Source: Clostridiales bacterium
GTDB lineage: Bacteria; Bacillota; Clostridia; Oscillospirales; Oscillospiraceae
Direction of reading: 5' to 3'
NCBI GenBank assembly: GCA_014799565.1
Contig: JAAVHT010000014.1
Coordinates: 52,377-87,184, forward strand
DNA length: 34,808 nt
Shown here: piece after piece, positions 31,166 through 34,808 of the stretch
Layout: the number at the start of each line of letters is the position of its first letter
Numbering within the stretch: the first letter of the stretch is position 1
Program-made: the position numbers and the translations under genes
Notes under the pieces: generated by a model
What the model was told of the DNA's origin: nothing
The model's input: the letters and a program-made list of their open reading frames with translations, nothing else
Databases searched by the model: none

Positions 31166-32677
31166 TCACTGCCTGGTTTCAACAAGCTCCGCATTTTTCA
31201 GCACAATCCCATACAGGCCGCTGGCAACAAGGTAGTTTCCCCGGCACACAACATGGTCACCGACAGATACCTTTTCATAGAAATCGTCCGAGTTGAACAC
31301 ACAGAGGACATAGCATTTCCCGCTCTCTGCATCGGACAGCTCAATGGACGGCTTGCTGTGTACGTCCGGCCCTACCTTTGTTGCGATACCGGATACTTCA
31401 AAGCGGTGTCCGGAATATGTGCTCTCAGAGGCCTCAAGATTGCTGTCAAAGGCCTCGTACAATTCTTTTGCGTCCACGGGAGCGGTTTGCGGAAGCACCG
31501 GCAAATAGTCAAATTCGATCGTCCGCATATCCCCGCCTGTGGGCTGCTTGGGGTAATCCTGCAGCTGGTGCTCCATGATGGGTTCCTCCTCATTTTGAAT
31601 TTGTGTATGATCGTCAATGTTGATTAAAATGTAGTCCTTGCTGCCCAACCCGATCTCCTGGCCATAGTCCAGGGTGTGCTGCCCGTTCAGCGATTCGATG
31701 CGCTGGATCAGCGCCTGCCCGTCCGGTGCGGCATAGACCAGATCCACACACGCCTGATCCAGCGCCACCGGGTCCAGAGAGGCCAGAATGCCGATGTCCG
31801 CCATCTCCGGCTCCCTCGGATTCGCCATGCAGTCGCAGTCTACGGACAGACGGTTCATGACGTTGATGTAGAGGATATTATCCCCGCAGTAATCCGCCAC
31901 TGCCTTGGCCGCTTCCGCCATGGATTCCAAAAAATCGTCTTGGGCGGCTCCGCCGAAGGAAAGCCACGCTGTATCCGCCGCGCCCGCTGTGTGGATACGG
32001 TTTTTTCCAGCCGAGGAGGCATAGCCGATGGACATATTTTTGATGGCCCCGCCGAAGCCGCCGTTCAGGTGCCCTTTGAAGTGGGACAGCACCACCTGGA
32101 AGTCAAAGTCCGCGAAGTGCGCGCCCACGCGGTCTGATTGGAGATGCCTTCCGCCTGTGACCGGGAGCTCCATGTCGTCATATTCGTCCATGATGACCAC
32201 CGGCGCGATCGCCGTGAAGCCGTGATCCTCCGCAATCTGATAGTGCATGGCGGTGCTGGACCTGCGGCCGCCCACCGCCGTGTTGCACTCCACGATGGTG
32301 CCGTTGATGCTCTGCACAAAATCCCCGATAAGCTCTGGGCGCAGATAGTTGTTTTGGGCATCTCCTTCGCCGGTGGAGATCTTGACAGCCACGTTTTCCC
32401 CAACGGCGGGCCGTCCGAGGGCCTCGTAGACCGCGATCAATCCCTCCGGGCTGATTTCGGAGGTGAAATAGACCACTGGCCGGCCATCGTTTTCGTCGGG
32501 TGGCGCTTCAGTATCCGCAGCCCCTGGCGGCGTTTCCACCGCGGCTGTCGGATTATTGGCAGGTACTGCGCTTTCAGAGCTATTCCCAGACACGGGATTC
32601 CCGCCCGGTCCACAGGCGGCAAGCAGCAGCATGATGAGCGCCAAAAGAATCGAAATGAAGTTTTTTATACCGGACAC
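31166..32677 (-). CDS. DUF362-domain lipoprotein with C-terminal OB-like domain
   Basis: A 503-residue secreted lipoprotein. The start is a GTG at 32677, 3 bp after the permease stop. The signal peptide ends in the lipobox LLAAC (Cys22), followed by a Ser/Pro/Thr linker to about residue 65. The DUF362 domain spans about 68-350 and shows SHFKGHLNGGFGGAIKNMSI, SAGKNRIHTA and ILASLDPVALDQACVDLVYA. After an Asn/Glu-rich linker, residues 380-500 resemble an OB-fold of the tRNA_anti-like type (FEVSGIATKVGPDV, VGDHVVCRGNYL). DUF362 proteins are linked to iron-sulfur and redox roles, but the function is unknown. Last gene of a minus-strand cluster. Confidence 0.85.
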   Translation of the reverse strand: MSGIKNFISILLALIMLLLAACGPGGNPVSGNSSESAVPANNPTAAVETPPGAADTEAPPDENDGRPVVYFTSEISPEGLIAVYEALGRPAVGENVAVKISTGEGDAQNNYLRPELIGDFVQSINGTIVECNTAVGGRRSSTAMHYQIAEDHGFTAIAPVVIMDEYDDMELPVTGGRHLQSDRVGAHFADFDFQVVLSHFKGHLNGGFGGAIKNMSIGYASSAGKNRIHTAGAADTAWLSFGGAAQDDFLESMAEAAKAVADYCGDNILYINVMNRLSVDCDCMANPREPEMADIGILASLDPVALDQACVDLVYAAPDGQALIQRIESLNGQHTLDYGQEIGLGSKDYILINIDDHTQIQNEEEPIMEHQLQDYPKQPTGGDMRTIEFDYLPVLPQTAPVDAKELYEAFDSNLEASESTYSGHRFEVSGIATKVGPDVHSKPSIELSDAESGKCYVLCVFNSDDFYEKVSVGDHVVCRGNYLVASGLYGIVLKNAELVETRQ

Positions 32678-32680
32678 CCC

Positions 32681-33592
32681 CTATATCAGCAAATTGGTAA
32701 CCATTCCAGTGAGGAATGCGAACAGGACCGTAAACAGGAGATAGGCGGCAAACCGTTTGACGCCCAGTACGATTTTCAGCGCCCCCAGATTTGTGATTTT
32801 CGTGGCCGGGCCAGTGATCATGAACGCTGCCGCGCTGCCCAGGCTCATCCCCTGTACCATCCACTGCCGCAGAAGGGGGATCGTGCCCCCTCCGCAGGCG
32901 TAGAGCGGCACGCCCACGGTCGCCGCCATCAGCACGCCCCACGCCCGATTTCCGCCGAAGGCCGCAGTGACGGCATCCTGGGGAACATAGCGCTGGAACA
33001 GGGCGGAGAGCAGCACCCCGAAAAGGAAATACAGCCCCGTCGCCTTCACGTTGCGCCCGAAGCTTTTCAAATAGCGCATCAGCAGGTTCGGATCCGTGTC
33101 GTGGCTTTCCCGCTCCGTAAAGCCGATGAAGTTGAAGAACGGCCTGTCCCGGTAAAGGAAATGAACCGCCAGTCCCGCCGCGCAGCCGCACAGAAAGCAG
33201 GACACGATACGTACTGTCAGTACCGTGGCACCCAGCGCGGCGCTGTAGACGATGAGCTGCGGATTGAGTAAAATGGAGGCCATCATGAACGCCGCCAGCC
33301 AGTCATCCCGCATCCCCTGCCGGGAGAAGGACGCGGCAATGGGGATCGTTCCGTACATACACAGCGGGCTTGCGATGCCCAGAACGCAGGCGGGGATGAT
33401 GCCGAACACGCCCCATCGCCTGCTGTTGATTTTCCCGAAGGCGGCGTGAATTTGGTCTTTCGCAAACACGGAGATCAGGGAGCCGATGGCCATTCCGATG
33501 ATCCAGTACCAGAAAATCTGCGACAGCTGGACCTCAAAATAATACCAGAGATAAATCAGCTCCCGTTTTAGGATATTCCAGATCATGGCCAT
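32681..33592 (-). CDS. DUF318/ArsP-type permease
   Basis: A 303-residue integral membrane protein with about eight hydrophobic segments. It has the two family hallmarks, once per half: LGIASPLCMYGTIPIAAS (about residues 71-88) and VGVPLYACGGGTIPLLRQ (about 228-245). Each has a cysteine and a GTIP core. This is the pattern of PF03773 (YraQ, ArsP). ArsP members export trivalent organoarsenicals using conserved cysteines; the substrate here is not known. The ribosome site is weak (AATGGA just before the ATG), and a second ATG lies two codons on. Encoded between the amidohydrolase (23 bp gap) and the DUF362 lipoprotein (3 bp gap), so likely co-transcribed. Confidence 0.85.
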   Translation of the reverse strand: MAMIWNILKRELIYLWYYFEVQLSQIFWYWIIGMAIGSLISVFAKDQIHAAFGKINSRRWGVFGIIPACVLGIASPLCMYGTIPIAASFSRQGMRDDWLAAFMMASILLNPQLIVYSAALGATVLTVRIVSCFLCGCAAGLAVHFLYRDRPFFNFIGFTERESHDTDPNLLMRYLKSFGRNVKATGLYFLFGVLLSALFQRYVPQDAVTAAFGGNRAWGVLMAATVGVPLYACGGGTIPLLRQWMVQGMSLGSAAAFMITGPATKITNLGALKIVLGVKRFAAYLLFTVLFAFLTGMVTNLLI

Positions 33593-33615
33593 TCCATTAT
33601 TTCACGAGCCGTCCA

Positions 33616-34608
33616 TCAGGTCAAGTGGAAGATCCGTTCCACATTGCCGTGGGCGATCTTCTCTTTGAGCTCCGCGTCGATCGGGTACTGCTCCAGGAAC
33701 GAACCGGCATTTTCCGTATTGGGCACGAAGGGGTAATCCTGCCCCCAAAGGATATGGTCCGGGTTCAGCACCTTCAGGCAGAGGTCAAAATCCTCCTCAA
33801 AGAACATTCCGGACGGATTGGTGTAGACATTGTTCCAGAAGTAGTACTTCATGTCGTGCCGCAATCCGGTGATCTGAGGCCGGAGTCCGCCGCCCATGCG
33901 CCGGAGGAAATAGGGCAGCGTCTCGCCCCAATGGCCGATGATGATTTTCAGCTCAGGCAGCTTGTCGAAGATACCCGACAGGATCAGACGCATCAGGTGT
34001 ATTCCGGTATCGTAGTGCCAGCCGATGGAAAAAGTAGAGAAATTGGAGGCGGTCATGGCGTTCCAGCTTCCGGTATAGTAGCGTTCTGTGACCTCGGCAC
34101 TGGGATGACCTGGGTGGATATAGATGGGTACGTCCAACTCCGCCGCCTTTGCGAAAATGGGCAGGAACCGCTCATGATCCAGAAACTCGCCGTCGGCAGG
34201 GCCGTCGATCATCCAGCCCACCAGCCCCAGTTCCTTGACGCACCGCTCCAGTTCGGCGGCAGCGGCGGCGGGATCGTCCACCGGCAGGACGGCATAACCA
34301 TACATACGGCCCGGATGCTGGAGAACCGCCTGGGCGAGATGGTCGTTTGCTATCCGGCAATAGGTTACCGCGTCTTCCTCTTTGCGCAGATGCATGGGGG
34401 AATTGCCGCCGTAGCCGATGATCTGCGCAGTGATCCCGCTGCGGTCCATTGCTGCAAGGCGCTTCTCCCCCAGCTCGCCCAGAACGCCGGCATCGGCGTG
34501 AGAAGGTGTCTGCGGAGGGGTGTTTCCTGATCTGGCCGCTTTGGCCTGGGCGCAGTATGCGTCTACTTCTGGCACTGTATAGTGCTCTTCTACTGTGATG
34601 ATTTTCAT
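33616..34608 (-). CDS. amidohydrolase of the ACMSD/gamma-resorcylate decarboxylase type
   Basis: A 330-residue TIM-barrel metal enzyme (Amidohydro_2). The metal ligands are in family positions: Glu7 and His9 in VEEHY, His165 in IYIHPGHP, His226 in IIGHWGET and Asp291 in ILWGQDYPF. An E-x-H start, rather than H-x-H, is the mark of the non-oxidative decarboxylase and hydratase branch that acts on aromatic or enol carboxylic acids. A GGAGGG site precedes the ATG. It follows the NmrA-like gene by 15 bp. Substrate unknown; a decarboxylase next to an NAD(P)-binding protein and an exporter suggests a small detoxification unit (inference). Confidence 0.88.
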   Translation of the reverse strand: MKIITVEEHYTVPEVDAYCAQAKAARSGNTPPQTPSHADAGVLGELGEKRLAAMDRSGITAQIIGYGGNSPMHLRKEEDAVTYCRIANDHLAQAVLQHPGRMYGYAVLPVDDPAAAAAELERCVKELGLVGWMIDGPADGEFLDHERFLPIFAKAAELDVPIYIHPGHPSAEVTERYYTGSWNAMTASNFSTFSIGWHYDTGIHLMRLILSGIFDKLPELKIIIGHWGETLPYFLRRMGGGLRPQITGLRHDMKYYFWNNVYTNPSGMFFEEDFDLCLKVLNPDHILWGQDYPFVPNTENAGSFLEQYPIDAELKEKIAHGNVERIFHLT

Positions 34609-34623
34609 GCTGAATCCCTCCGT

Positions 34624-34808
34624 TTACTTGTGTGGAATGCCCGCGCGGTCCAGCTCCCGGCGTACACCCTCCTCAAAGGAAGTCGGCTCGCGGCCCAGCA
34701 GCCATGTCAGCACATTGGCATTCCCGGCGATGCCGTAGCGGCTGTAGGTGTCAGCCAGCGCGCGCCAGGCTTCCATGCCGTAGCTGTCCGTGCAGTGGAC
34801 GAACTGCA
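34624..34808 (-). CDS. NmrA-like NAD(P)-binding oxidoreductase, C-terminal part (truncated by window)
   Basis: The last 60 codons of a minus-strand gene whose start lies beyond the window. The end reads AWRALADTYSRYGIAGNANV, then LTWLLGREPTSFEEGVRREL. The pattern L-G-R-x-P-x-S-F-E near the C-terminus is typical of atypical short-chain dehydrogenases of the NmrA/NAD(P)H-binding group (quinone-reductase-2 like). It lies 15 bp upstream of the amidohydrolase gene in the same direction, so it is likely the first visible gene of that operon. The cofactor-binding N-terminus is not in view, so the family call is tentative. Confidence 0.6.
   Translation of the reverse strand, partial: QFVHCTDSYGMEAWRALADTYSRYGIAGNANVLTWLLGREPTSFEEGVRRELDRAGIPHK

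Overview
The window looks like chromosomal DNA of a GC-rich gut anaerobe of the Clostridia (Oscillospiraceae-like, e.g. relatives of Flavonifractor or Pseudoflavonifractor). The grounds are strong GGAGG-type ribosome binding sites, sigma-A promoters, a lipoprotein-type CUT1 sugar transporter, an electron-transfer-flavoprotein/butyryl-CoA-type dehydrogenase operon and tandem HAAS-domain membrane proteins with a PadR regulator. The taxonomic call is inference.

Layout. (1) 1-885: tail of an ABC-2 type permease. (2) 936-9872: a host-glycan disaccharide locus. A minus-strand operon holds a solute-binding lipoprotein, two CUT1 permeases and a GH112 galacto-N-biose/lacto-N-biose phosphorylase. Divergent from it are an AraC regulator, galE and the N-acetylhexosamine 1-kinase nahK. 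Together they import Gal-beta-1,3-HexNAc, phosphorolyse it, phosphorylate the HexNAc and recycle UDP-Gal; a galT is not in the window. (3) 9879-11618: a chemoreceptor with an extracytoplasmic CZB-like zinc motif. (4) 11680-13875: two tandem HAAS proteins and a PadR regulator. (5) 13904-17015: etfB-etfA-acyl-CoA dehydrogenase operon.

(6) 17200-30640: an accessory island and the most interesting part. It contains three divergent promoter pairs (about 18.75, 22.9 and 28.7 kb). Each of the six outgoing transcripts starts with a leader that carries a terminator-like hairpin and T-run before the first gene. Two of the pairs are clearly homologous in sequence between the promoters, and leaders are related in groups. 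The genes served are a membrane protein, a 1100-residue GHKL ATPase/NOV_C (DUF3883) protein, three paralogues sharing a WN-x-G / V-[DE]-G-x-x-[VIL]-S-P motif, and a six-gene operon. That operon holds two metallophosphoesterases, a truncated P-loop protein, an MKIRTDFVTNSSSSSF-type protein and a SPASM radical-SAM-like protein. The island ends in degraded material: a frameshifted gene, a C-terminal remnant of a microbial PARG (TIGR02452-like) gene, palindromes and the 3' half of a tRNA, which looks like an attachment-site scar.

(7) 30641-31165: gene-poor DNA with a 166-bp element bounded by 16-bp perfect inverted repeats. (8) 31166-34808: a minus-strand cluster of a DUF362 lipoprotein, an ArsP/DUF318-type permease, an ACMSD-like amidohydrolase and the tail of an NmrA-like oxidoreductase. 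No rRNA, CRISPR array, complete integrase or transposase was found.
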